From the NCBI GenBank assembly GCA_002501065.1, contig DLRK01000144.1, positions 1-24,222 on the forward strand: a stretch of DNA of 24,222 nt. Direction: 5' to 3'. A program made the position numbers and the translations under genes. How positions within the stretch are numbered: the stretch's first letter is position 1; every line of letters begins with the position of its first letter. Shown here piece after piece: positions 14,375-22,364 of this stretch. The DNA comes from Akkermansiaceae bacterium UBA7890. Its GTDB lineage: Bacteria > Verrucomicrobiota > Verrucomicrobiia > Verrucomicrobiales > Akkermansiaceae. The notes beneath the pieces are model-generated. The model was not told the origin of the DNA. It did not search any database and was given only the letters and a program-made list of their open reading frames with translations.

Positions 14375-15223
14375 TCACGATCGTTTCTCCAGCCAGAAGG
14401 CCGTATAGCGGAGGGCGCCCGTGCGGTAGGCGAGGATCATGGCGGGAATGGTGAAGACCAGGGGGGGGCGGCGTAAAGCCAATCTCAGGGCGGGACCCAG
14501 AAAACGTGGTTGAGGAAGGGCGCGCAGGATTCGCCGCGCGATGAGTTGCCAGGTCGGCGCAACCAGTTCCGTGAGATCGCGGCAGGCGACCACGGCGAGA
14601 TCGGCGCTCTCAGCAAACTGACGGTAGTTTTCCACCGTGCCGAGGGATGGAAGGGTTCCCTCCAGGCAGAGGTGCCTGAGAAGCAGGTGCTCGAGAGCGG
14701 TGGGATCCGGAGTGACGGTCCAGCAGGCGAGGGCGGTTCGCCCACCCGGCACCAGAACGCGGTGCAGTTCGCCGAAAAACGCCTCCTTGTCCGGCATGTG
14801 GGCGAGCGACTCGATGGCCAGGCCGGCATTGAAGCTGTGGTCGGGGAAGTCGTTGTGGAGCCAGTCACCCTGTTCAATCCGCACTGTTCCGCGGCCCGGG
14901 GCCGGTTTCCGCCGGGCTCTTTCCGCCTGGGAGCGGGAGATGGTGAGGCCGGTGACCGAAGCGCCGCTGTTCTCCGCGATCCGACGGGCATCGGCCCCAT
15001 AGCCGCAGCCGATGTCGATGATCCGGCAGCCAGGTCCGGGTTCGAGGGGAGCAAGGAGGAGTTCGAGGAGGCGGGTCGTGCCCTCTTCCACGGAATGGCC
15101 CTCCCCGGCCTCCCAGACACCGTGATGGAGGTGTTCACCCCAGAAGGAGCGGTAGAACCAGTCCAGCCGGTCGTAGTGGGTGCCGACGTCGGTGGGCGTG
15201 ATGGGGCGGGGGGACTGGAGCAC
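14375..15223 (-). CDS. SAM-dependent class I methyltransferase, tocopherol/sterol-MT-like
   Basis: This is a 282-residue protein. The start (VGTHYDRLDWFYRSFWGEHLHHGVW) resembles small-molecule methyltransferases of the gamma-tocopherol/sterol type, which act on prenylated or lipid substrates. SAM motif I IIDIGCGYG (about 68-76) is followed by an acidic residue region and GDWLHNDFPDHSFNAGLAIESLAHMPDKEAFFGELHRVLVPGG, the usual post-motif II/III order. The last 40 residues are hydrophobic and basic (LRLALRRPPLVFTIPAMILAYR), so membrane association is likely. The GTG start at 15223 lies 48 bases after the AddA-like stop on the same strand, so it probably shares that transcript; a functional link with DNA repair is not obvious. 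The substrate cannot be named. Confidence 0.82.
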   Translation of the reverse strand: MLQSPRPITPTDVGTHYDRLDWFYRSFWGEHLHHGVWEAGEGHSVEEGTTRLLELLLAPLEPGPGCRIIDIGCGYGADARRIAENSGASVTGLTISRSQAERARRKPAPGRGTVRIEQGDWLHNDFPDHSFNAGLAIESLAHMPDKEAFFGELHRVLVPGGRTALACWTVTPDPTALEHLLLRHLCLEGTLPSLGTVENYRQFAESADLAVVACRDLTELVAPTWQLIARRILRALPQPRFLGPALRLALRRPPLVFTIPAMILAYRTGALRYTAFWLEKRS

Positions 15224-15271
15224 GCGGAAAGAGCCGTCCGGTTTCGACAGTGGTGATGCGAAGAGCGGCAG

Positions 15272-18200
15272 TTAAGGGTTGAGCTCCATGACAAGGGGGA
15301 GCTTGGTGAAGAGGAGGAGGGTGGTGATCCGCGCAGTTGGAAGGCCGAGAAGCTGGGTGATGGCTTCACGATAGCTCTCGAGTTGCGACCGATAGTGCTC
15401 AGCGGCGTCAGCGGCGTCGGATGCAGTCTCCATCCGGTCGGTCTTGAAATCAAGGATGGTGGCGCGGAGCGGCATGCCATCGGAGCCGTAGATCACGTGG
15501 ACACGATCAAAGATGCCCGAGATCCAGTTGCCCTTCCGGAGCAGTTCGTAGTGTCGTTCGCGCCAGCATTCGATGGTCTCGTTTTTCCGGAGCTGTGGCC
15601 GGCTCAGGGCCGCCTGGAAGGAGGGGTCGGCGAGGCTGCGCCTCACTTCCTCGCGGGCGGCCTCAAAGAGGTGTGGCGCACGATGGCGGTGCTTCTCCCA
15701 GCAGGGAACATCCCCGGGCGGGCCAAGGTCGTCCAACCACTCGAGGTCCTCCAGAAGAGCGTGCACAATGCTACCGTGGTTGCGGGCGCGATGACTCTCG
15801 CGGGAGAAGAGACTGCCACCGGCCAGATTACCGGACCCGGGAGCGGAAGGAATATGGCGGCGCGGATGCTCGCGGGGCTCCAGGCTGGAAGGGGCGCTTT
15901 CTTCATCCCCGGGTGGTTCGGGGGGCTGCTCGCGCCTGTAGCTCTCGAACCACTTCGGGTTCGCGGTATTCCCGGAGGATTCGTAGAGAGTGAGGGCCCG
16001 GGCCTGGCCGATCTCTACGGTGGGCGGGTTGTCCTGTGCGATGGTCTCGTGCAGGAGGCGGATAAAGTTTCGCTTTTTGCTTCGGGCGGGAAGTCCCGGA
16101 GCAATGAGGTAGTTGGCGTGTCGGGCGCGGGTGAGGCCAACGTAGAACTTGCAGAGTTGTTCGTAGGCGGCTTCGGCCTCCTGGTCCTGCCAGTAATCGT
16201 GGAGGACGGGATCGGTATCGGAGATGATGCGACGCGGAATGTCAAAGATCCACTCCGGGTCGCGTGTGTTACGGTTGCGGTGGACCGCGATGTGCCCGCT
16301 GTCCCTGCGCGGGATGGAGAGGGAGTCTCCATCGAGGCTGGGCAGAAGGACGGCATCGAAGGTGAGGCCCTTTGCCTTGTGAATGGTCATGACCTGCACT
16401 GCGGCGCTGGTGGTGACTCCCCGCACAGTGTAGTTCTCCGCAAAGCGGAGAAACTGGTCTGGACCACCGTTGCCGGCCTGGTCGAACATGCGGGCCGCGA
16501 GGGCCAGTTCGGCGATGCGGTGTTCAGCAAATTTGTCGAGGGTAATCCCGGCGCTTTCGAAGCGGTCAGTCCAGTCGCGCAGGGTGTGCTCGTAGCCGTG
16601 GCGGTGCAGGGAGGCGAGGACTTCGGTCGATAGTCCGGCCGGGGTGGGGGGAAGGAGGGTCGCGAGCGGGCTGAAGGTCAGGTGCCGCCAGGCATAACGG
16701 TTTGCCGGGTGGGCGGCGACCCGGATGAGGCTGAGGAGGGCCTGGGTCACCGGGTTGTCGAGGGCAGGGCTGATTTCAGCCTCACTGGCCACCGGAATTT
16801 CGCTGCGGGTGTGAGCTCGCAGGTAGTCGACGATCTCGCGACCGGTTCGGTTGTCCTGCACCAGGATGGCGCAGCTCAGGCCACGGGCAATGGGTTGGAT
16901 CTCCTCCAGCAATTCGAGGGTCAGGGCAAAGCAGTCCTCCCGTTTGACGGTATTTCCCTCTCCTGAAATGGGTTCATAGAAGGCGGCGTATCCGGGGAGG
17001 TCTTTGTTAGGCGGAGCCACCTCATGCGGATTCCACTCCCAGCGGGAGATGGTTTCGCGGGGCACCTGCAAGTTCTCGAGGGCGCAGGTGTTCCTGAAGA
17101 CGCTGTTGACCATGTCGATGACATCCCCGCCGGAGCGCCAGGAAACGTCGAGGGACCGGGAGCGGAGGGAGCGCGGGTCATCTTCTGTTCCCCCATAGCG
17201 TTCATGAATGTCATCAAAAAGCCGGGTGTCGCCGCCCCGCCAGGCGTAGATGGCCTGCTTGACGTCCCCTACCTGGAAGAGCGAGCGGTGCTGAGAGACG
17301 TCCTGTACCACCTCGTCGATGAGGGGCTCTATGATGGACCATTGCAGGTAACTGGTATCCTGAAACTCGTCGAGGAGCCAGTGGTCGAAACGACCGTCAA
17401 GACGGTAGTCAATCCGGAGGCGTTCAAGGTCGTCGGGTTTCTGGCTGAGGATGGGTGCGGACTGGGCATGGAGGTCGCGGCCGGACAGGATGATCTCCAG
17501 ATCGCTGAAGGTGAGTTGGCCACGGCGGCGGATGAGGGAGGAGTAATTTCTTTCGTACTGGTTGAGCACGTGCCAGACACCCTGTGTACGTTTGAGGTGG
17601 ACGGCAATCTCGTGGGAAATGAGGCGAGTGAGGAGGCGCTGAATGATTTCACAGGCCTCGTCCCTGAAGTGCTGGAGACGGTGACCGACCTTGAAGGAGG
17701 ATTCCCCCGCCTGGATGGCGGGCCAGTTCCCGGGATCGAGAAACTTCTTAAGAAAGAACACCACGCGCTGTGGTAGCGGGTTGCCCGGACTGTGGACGAG
17801 GGTCTGGTCGCGGAATTCGCGCCAGTAGTCCCACTGCTTCTCGGATAGTTCCTGGTCCTCGAAGATTTCAAAGAGACTGGCGAAGTCGTCCTCATGGCTG
17901 CCAGAGGTAGCGGTCCAGGGGCATCCCCCGGGCCAGATGGCGGCGGGATTTCCCCAGAGGGCGCGATCGGCAGCATGCAGGAAGATCCCGTGGTGCCGGG
18001 AGACGAAACGGTCGAGTTGATTGATCACCCGGGCTTCCTCCTGGCCGAAAGTGGCGCGTTTGAAGGCTTCAAGGAACTCACCTTGATGCTGATCGTTCCG
18101 GTTGCGAAAAACTTCGCGGTAGACATCGTGCCGGGCGAGATCGGCGGCGTGCTCGTCGAGGATGTCGAACTGGCTGCTCAGTCCGAACTCAGCGGGGAAA

Positions 18201-18583
18201 CTGCGCAGGATGTTGGAGAAAAAGCTGTCGAGGGTGCCCAGGAAGAGTGAGGGCATGCATTTCAGGAAGACGGAAAGGAGATGAACGTAGTCCTCCCGTC
18301 CCAGCTGAGAGAGGATGGGATAGGAGGGATCGGCAGGATCCTGGGCCAGGTTAGCACGGGCTTTTTCATCGAGGGCGGCGGAGGCGAGTTTCTCGAGGAT
18401 GGATTCGAAGAACTCCCCGGCCGCCTTGCGGGTGAAGGTAACCGCCACGATACGCTCGGGTCGGATCTCCTCCTTGGCGAGGAGGGCCTGTCCCATGATC
18501 GCAAGGTAGCGATTGGTGAGCTGCCAGGTCTTCCCGGAGCCCGCCGAGGCGAGGATTCGTTCGTTCTGGAGCGGGGAGGTCAC
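15272..18583 (-). CDS. addA: AddA-like UvrD-family helicase-nuclease
   Basis: This 1103-residue protein has superfamily 1 helicase motifs in order: Walker A ASAGSGKT (12-19), VAVTFTRKAAGEF (motif Ia), LLDEFQDTS near 404 (motif II), QVGDVKQAIYAWRGG near 440 (motif III), VMTIHKAKGLTFD near 735 (motif V) and KFYVGLTRARH near 820 (motif VI). The C-terminal PD-(D/E)XK nuclease has a His in SIVHALLE near 945, GIFDRV and ILDFKTD near 1046. This is the AddA/RecB layout: ATP-driven unwinding of broken duplex ends with strand degradation for RecA-dependent repair. It starts at GTG 18583, overlapping the AddB-like stop by four bases (GTGA), so translational coupling is likely. AdnA/AdnB-type or RecB-like naming is possible, but the partner supports AddAB. 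Confidence 0.9.
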   Translation of the reverse strand: MTSPLQNERILASAGSGKTWQLTNRYLAIMGQALLAKEEIRPERIVAVTFTRKAAGEFFESILEKLASAALDEKARANLAQDPADPSYPILSQLGREDYVHLLSVFLKCMPSLFLGTLDSFFSNILRSFPAEFGLSSQFDILDEHAADLARHDVYREVFRNRNDQHQGEFLEAFKRATFGQEEARVINQLDRFVSRHHGIFLHAADRALWGNPAAIWPGGCPWTATSGSHEDDFASLFEIFEDQELSEKQWDYWREFRDQTLVHSPGNPLPQRVVFFLKKFLDPGNWPAIQAGESSFKVGHRLQHFRDEACEIIQRLLTRLISHEIAVHLKRTQGVWHVLNQYERNYSSLIRRRGQLTFSDLEIILSGRDLHAQSAPILSQKPDDLERLRIDYRLDGRFDHWLLDEFQDTSYLQWSIIEPLIDEVVQDVSQHRSLFQVGDVKQAIYAWRGGDTRLFDDIHERYGGTEDDPRSLRSRSLDVSWRSGGDVIDMVNSVFRNTCALENLQVPRETISRWEWNPHEVAPPNKDLPGYAAFYEPISGEGNTVKREDCFALTLELLEEIQPIARGLSCAILVQDNRTGREIVDYLRAHTRSEIPVASEAEISPALDNPVTQALLSLIRVAAHPANRYAWRHLTFSPLATLLPPTPAGLSTEVLASLHRHGYEHTLRDWTDRFESAGITLDKFAEHRIAELALAARMFDQAGNGGPDQFLRFAENYTVRGVTTSAAVQVMTIHKAKGLTFDAVLLPSLDGDSLSIPRRDSGHIAVHRNRNTRDPEWIFDIPRRIISDTDPVLHDYWQDQEAEAAYEQLCKFYVGLTRARHANYLIAPGLPARSKKRNFIRLLHETIAQDNPPTVEIGQARALTLYESSGNTANPKWFESYRREQPPEPPGDEESAPSSLEPREHPRRHIPSAPGSGNLAGGSLFSRESHRARNHGSIVHALLEDLEWLDDLGPPGDVPCWEKHRHRAPHLFEAAREEVRRSLADPSFQAALSRPQLRKNETIECWRERHYELLRKGNWISGIFDRVHVIYGSDGMPLRATILDFKTDRMETASDAADAAEHYRSQLESYREAITQLLGLPTARITTLLLFTKLPLVMELNP

Positions 18584-21516
18584 GGCAGGGTGGCGTTCTG
18601 CGGTTGGATGAGATTGACCGGATCAATCGCTCGTCCGGGATCCCCGAGGAGGATGGTTTCGAAATCATCCCAGTCCATGCGTTCGGCGGGCGGCCAGAAC
18701 AGGCGGGCGGTAATGGAGTCGATCACACCTTCAGCACATTTCATGGCGGCAGCCAGGAGAGTTCCGTCGAGATCCTCCCACAGTTCGAGGGCGACCTCGG
18801 ACTTGGCCCGGCCGAGGGTGGCGTAACCGGCCACCGCCGGTTCCTGGCAGCCCCTGGCACGGAGAGCAAGGAGGTAGAGGGGGAGTTGCAGGTCTATCCA
18901 ACGCTGCATTCGTTTTCCCTCGGGGACCATTATCCAGGGCGCCAGCTGCGAGGGGTTCTCGTGGGTGTACAGGTTGCGCAGATGCGCGCCGCGGGGTTTC
19001 TTGAGTTTCCCGGTCTTGAAGTCGAGAACGCGCAACGATTCGTCGGACGATTGCCGTTCAATGCGGTCGATTTTTCCGGTGATACGAATGCCATTGACGA
19101 CCCAGGGGGCGTCTTCCGAATCGAGGTCACTTTCGTAATCCAGGATCTGCCATCCCTGTTTCCGTTGGTCGGCCTCGATGGAGGCCCACCATTTGAGACG
19201 CTGGCGGGCGCTCTCGCGCTGGACGAGGATGGGAACGGGCAGGTCGTCGCCGTATTTGCGGGTTACGATGGTATCAAGGGTGTCCTGGAAGAACTCCGCG
19301 ATCTTCTCGTGATGATCGCTGTCGCGAATGGCGTGGGCGGCAAATTCTTCCACCACTTGGTGACAGAGGGTGCCGAAGTCGCGGGCATCCAGTTCAACCG
19401 GGGGCCCCTCGTCCAGCTCCATGCCGAGGCCCCGCCGCAGGTAAAAGCGAAAGGGACAACCCAGGTAATCCCGGAAGCCAGTGACAGGGAGGCGCGTGAA
19501 GATGCGCATGGAATCGTCTGGTGGGGGCGGGGTCAGCTGCCAGGTGAGCGACCAGGGGGGGGCTTCCCGGGGCTTGGGTTCTTTCTGGAAGAAGGCCTGG
19601 ACCCGGCCGGCAAGTTCTTCGGGGGGACAGGCAAAGAGGAGGCGGGAGGGCCGGAGAGGATCCCCGCTTCCACTGCGCCGCCCGAAGAGGAGATCGATCT
19701 TTCTGCCCTGGTTGCTCCGACAGGCCAGGAGAGAGCTCAGAATGTAGGCGTCGCGGGCGTGCCGGGTTTCATTGTGACGAAGGCCGAGAAAGCGGCGGGC
19801 CCCGTCCGGGAGGTAGGCGTGCCCCTTCAGGGATTCCGGGACGAACCCGTCATTCAGCCCGGCAACCACGAGATGGGAAGCGTCCTCCCAGGGCAGCTCG
19901 AGCCAGCCCTGCAGGTCGAGGGCCCCCGGTTTTCGCTCTTGGTAGATTGATTCCTGTTCAAGGAGGTGCAGCAGGAAGCGCAGCCGGTTGGGAAAGGAGG
20001 CGGCGCACTCAAGATCCTTGAGGAGGCCGGCTTCGAAGCTGTCGAGGATGTCGTGCAGGAGCCGGGTAGTAGAGGCGAAGGCTTCGTCGAAGGAGTCGGC
20101 GGGATCGAATTCGGTCTCGGCATAGAGGTGGCCAAGGAATTCGGGGAGAACTTCCCAGATTCGTTCACGTTCAAAGCGGCGCAGCCAGGTCTGGATCCAT
20201 GAGAGCGCACGACTCAGGGCGGGATTGGAACGATTGCAGCTCCGATTGATGTGGTCCGCAGCATCGAGCGAGTCAGGGAGATGCCTGCGCTGGAAGTCGT
20301 CCAGGGCGGTCAGCATGTCAGCGGGATCGAAGGCAGGCCAATCCTCGCGAGCCTGCCAGTCGCAGACCTGGCGGACCACTCCGGGGATGCGTAGCAGGTC
20401 GAGGAAGAGGAGGAAAGAATCAGAAACGGCGAGGCGGGACAGGGTGCGGAGGAGATTCGTCAGGGCCTGGTTGGAGACCTTCTCCCCGGCCGGGTTGAAG
20501 GTGGCCTGTCCCCGGGCTGCGAAGACCTCTTCCAGGGGGAGGAGCAGTTCGGGATCAGGGACCCCGATGGCGGTCACGCTGGAAAGGTTGTCCCTGGTGC
20601 CGACAAGGGCTGTGACGTGTTCGGCCTGGGTTTGTGGATCAATGGCCTGGTGGACGGTTTGCTGGAGGTTGGGAATCTCAATGGGGCTCTCAAGCCAGTA
20701 GTCGGTCCGGGGCCGGCCGAATTCATCGAAACTTTCAGTGAGGGACTCCGGGGCATGAACCACGACTTCGCAGCGCAATCTGCCGCCATGGTGCTGGAGG
20801 GCCCTGCAGAAGAGAGGGGAGGGATCAGGTACGCCGAGGATGACGACGGTGTCTATCCGGGAAGGCAGAATCCCCTCGTGGGCGGCCCGGAGGCGAACGT
20901 CCTGCGGATCCATGCGGTTGCGGGCGGAGAAAAAGTGCCGGGTGATGCGCTCAAGCCGGGAGAGTTCCTCCCAGCGTTGAGGCTCCAGTCCCTCCGCCAC
21001 CATTTCGGTGGCCGCGGTCTGCATGGTGAGGCCAGCATCTCCCAGCAGGTTCTGCACCCCGATCAGGTCATCTACCGTGGAGAGAGCCCAGCTCAGGCTG
21101 CGTTGCTCCGGGTCGAGGGGAAAGACGTGGCGGAACTTATCGAGGTTGGTGGTGAGGAGGGTCTCAGTCCACGCTGCCGTCACCTCGGCCCGCGTGGCTA
21201 CCGCCTTGTCGAGGGCCGGGAGACAGCTGGCGGAAAGGAGAAAATCCGGGGTGACGACGGTGGGAGGAAGGACTGCGGCATCACGGGTGGAAGCGTGCAG
21301 AGCGAGCGACGAACGCAGGCGTCGACCGGCCTGTCTGGTGGGGACGACCACCAGGTTATTGCTGAGGTCGAGGGTGCGATCGGTCCATTCACGAGTGAGG
21401 TGCTCGACTGCGAGGGTGAGAAGCGGGCGCTCCCAACCGAGAAAGGCGCGAACGATCTCCGCATTGTTGGCAACCGGTTTGTTTTCGAAGAGCGGAAGGT
21501 CGAATTGGTCGCTCAT
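18580..21516 (-). CDS. addB: AddB-like nuclease subunit (PD-(D/E)XK family)
   Basis: This is a 978-residue protein. The N-terminus lacks a Walker A but has the AddB/RexB-like NNLVVVPTRQAGRRLRSSL segment near 55. The middle is a degenerate helicase-like region with LVVAGLNDGFVPESLKGHAYLPDGARRFLGL. The C-terminal nuclease has FRDYLGCPFRFYLRRGLGMELDE, a His in FGTLCHQVVEEFA, GKIDRIE near 815 and VLDFKTGK near 830. The three-Cys C-terminal cluster (CxxCx5C) that, with an earlier Cys, binds 4Fe-4S in classical AddB is absent. With AddA it should process double-strand DNA ends; exonuclease polarity is inferred from homology. ATG 21516 begins the gene. A small exported-protein gene lies 98 bases upstream on the same strand. 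Nuclease residues in both subunits look intact. Confidence 0.85.
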   Translation of the reverse strand: MSDQFDLPLFENKPVANNAEIVRAFLGWERPLLTLAVEHLTREWTDRTLDLSNNLVVVPTRQAGRRLRSSLALHASTRDAAVLPPTVVTPDFLLSASCLPALDKAVATRAEVTAAWTETLLTTNLDKFRHVFPLDPEQRSLSWALSTVDDLIGVQNLLGDAGLTMQTAATEMVAEGLEPQRWEELSRLERITRHFFSARNRMDPQDVRLRAAHEGILPSRIDTVVILGVPDPSPLFCRALQHHGGRLRCEVVVHAPESLTESFDEFGRPRTDYWLESPIEIPNLQQTVHQAIDPQTQAEHVTALVGTRDNLSSVTAIGVPDPELLLPLEEVFAARGQATFNPAGEKVSNQALTNLLRTLSRLAVSDSFLLFLDLLRIPGVVRQVCDWQAREDWPAFDPADMLTALDDFQRRHLPDSLDAADHINRSCNRSNPALSRALSWIQTWLRRFERERIWEVLPEFLGHLYAETEFDPADSFDEAFASTTRLLHDILDSFEAGLLKDLECAASFPNRLRFLLHLLEQESIYQERKPGALDLQGWLELPWEDASHLVVAGLNDGFVPESLKGHAYLPDGARRFLGLRHNETRHARDAYILSSLLACRSNQGRKIDLLFGRRSGSGDPLRPSRLLFACPPEELAGRVQAFFQKEPKPREAPPWSLTWQLTPPPPDDSMRIFTRLPVTGFRDYLGCPFRFYLRRGLGMELDEGPPVELDARDFGTLCHQVVEEFAAHAIRDSDHHEKIAEFFQDTLDTIVTRKYGDDLPVPILVQRESARQRLKWWASIEADQRKQGWQILDYESDLDSEDAPWVVNGIRITGKIDRIERQSSDESLRVLDFKTGKLKKPRGAHLRNLYTHENPSQLAPWIMVPEGKRMQRWIDLQLPLYLLALRARGCQEPAVAGYATLGRAKSEVALELWEDLDGTLLAAAMKCAEGVIDSITARLFWPPAERMDWDDFETILLGDPGRAIDPVNLIQPQNATLP

Positions 21517-21614
21517 CTACGGGGTGCCCTGCCGGGTTGGGTCCGGGGAGTTCAAATCACTGGGCGGATCCCGGGGAGGCGGGATTGTTGTCGGAGAGCA
21601 TGGATGGGCGGAAG

Positions 21615-22139
21615 TTACTTCTTCTTTTCCCTGGAGAGGAGGGGTGCAACCCGCTTTTTCATGCCGGTGGTGGCGGCCTCGGCGAGGATGTCATCACCCT
21701 TCTTCAGAACGATGATGTATCCCGCGTAGCGCGTGCCGCTGTCGGGTTCCACGTCGAACTGGGGGCGGTCGGGACGGAAGCGATTTTCTCTGATTTCCCG
21801 CACTTCGCCCTCCTTCTTGGAGAAGGAATAGGGGGAGGAGGTGACCTCCATTTCTTCCTCGGCAGGGATGTCAATGAGCTTGGAGCCCCTGCTGACGATG
21901 GAAAGCTTGCGGTTGCGGATGTCCCGGGCGATGACGGCCCATTCCAGGGTCACGCCCTCGTAGTCGTCACGGTCGCGGTTATCGATTTCGATTTCCAGTT
22001 GGCGCTGGCTCTTGCGGGTGTCACCCTCGCGCTTTGAACCTAGGGTGGAGTTTTTCACCTTGAGCCGGATATCAGCAGCGCTGGCAAGGGGAGCCAGCAG
22101 GCAAATGCCCAGAACCAGCGGGAGTGCGAATGTCTTCAT
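21615..22139 (-). CDS. Exported protein of unknown function
   Basis: The frame is open far upstream (to 23267), but that part overlaps the divergent isochorismatase gene. ATG 22139 is preferred because it begins a signal peptide (MKTFALPLVLGICLLAPLASA, then AD). The product is about 174 residues. The mature part is rich in Lys, Arg, Asp and Glu and predicted beta strands (LEIEIDNRDRDDYEGVTLEWAVIARDI, KLSIVSRGSKLIDI, YAGYIIVLKKGDDILAEA), suggesting a small immunoglobulin-like or FN3-like sandwich; I recognise no family. It ends in a Lys-rich stretch. It precedes the addB-like gene by 98 bases on the same strand. A TTG-N19-TACCAT promoter-like pair sits 8 bases before the ATG. Confidence 0.8.
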   Translation of the reverse strand: MKTFALPLVLGICLLAPLASAADIRLKVKNSTLGSKREGDTRKSQRQLEIEIDNRDRDDYEGVTLEWAVIARDIRNRKLSIVSRGSKLIDIPAEEEMEVTSSPYSFSKKEGEVREIRENRFRPDRPQFDVEPDSGTRYAGYIIVLKKGDDILAEAATTGMKKRVAPLLSREKKK

Positions 22140-22147
22140 GGGAGGGA

Positions 22148-22175
22148 ATGGTATTTGATTTTCAATGATCTGCAA
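22148..22175 (-). promoter_or_regulatory. Promoter-like pair before exported protein gene
   Basis: On the minus strand TTGCAG (22170-22175), a 16-base spacer and TACCAT (22148-22153) end 8 bases before ATG 22139. Each hexamer matches four of six consensus positions. The transcript would be nearly leaderless. Confidence 0.35.
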
Positions 22176-22243
22176 CGACGGATGAGTGGTGACGGCGAGG
22201 GGTGCGATGGCCCGTCCCGAAGCGGTTTCCAGCCGCGGGGTTC

Positions 22244-22270
22244 CCGGTTCATTCGTGGTGAGTGAACCGG
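22244..22270. promoter_or_regulatory. Perfect inverted repeat in divergent intergenic region
   Basis: CCGGTTCA (22244-22251) and TGAACCGG (22263-22270) are perfect 8-base arms with an 11-base spacer. It lies midway in the 225-base divergent gap between the exported-protein gene and the isochorismatase-ThuA gene. The symmetry and about 19-base centre-to-centre spacing, near two helix turns, suit a dimeric regulator; a hairpin is the alternative. Confidence 0.4.
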
Positions 22271-22364
22271 CGTGTGCGGGAATTCCGCCCCTTCGTATTC
22301 TTTTCCGGCAAGATCCGGGCAAGCGAGCTTGTCCTGAATCCATTCCAAAGGTTAGCTCGCCGGG

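Noticed and set aside
14485..15480. 331-codon minus-strand frame overlapping the methyltransferase and the AddA end
   Set aside because: Ser/Pro/Arg-rich shadow in another frame; the methyltransferase frame has the SAM motif in order.
18604..21729. Long plus-strand frames opposite the AddB-like gene (18604-19950, 20617-21729)
   Set aside because: The minus strand carries nuclease motifs; the plus frames have Gly- and Glu-rich antisense composition.
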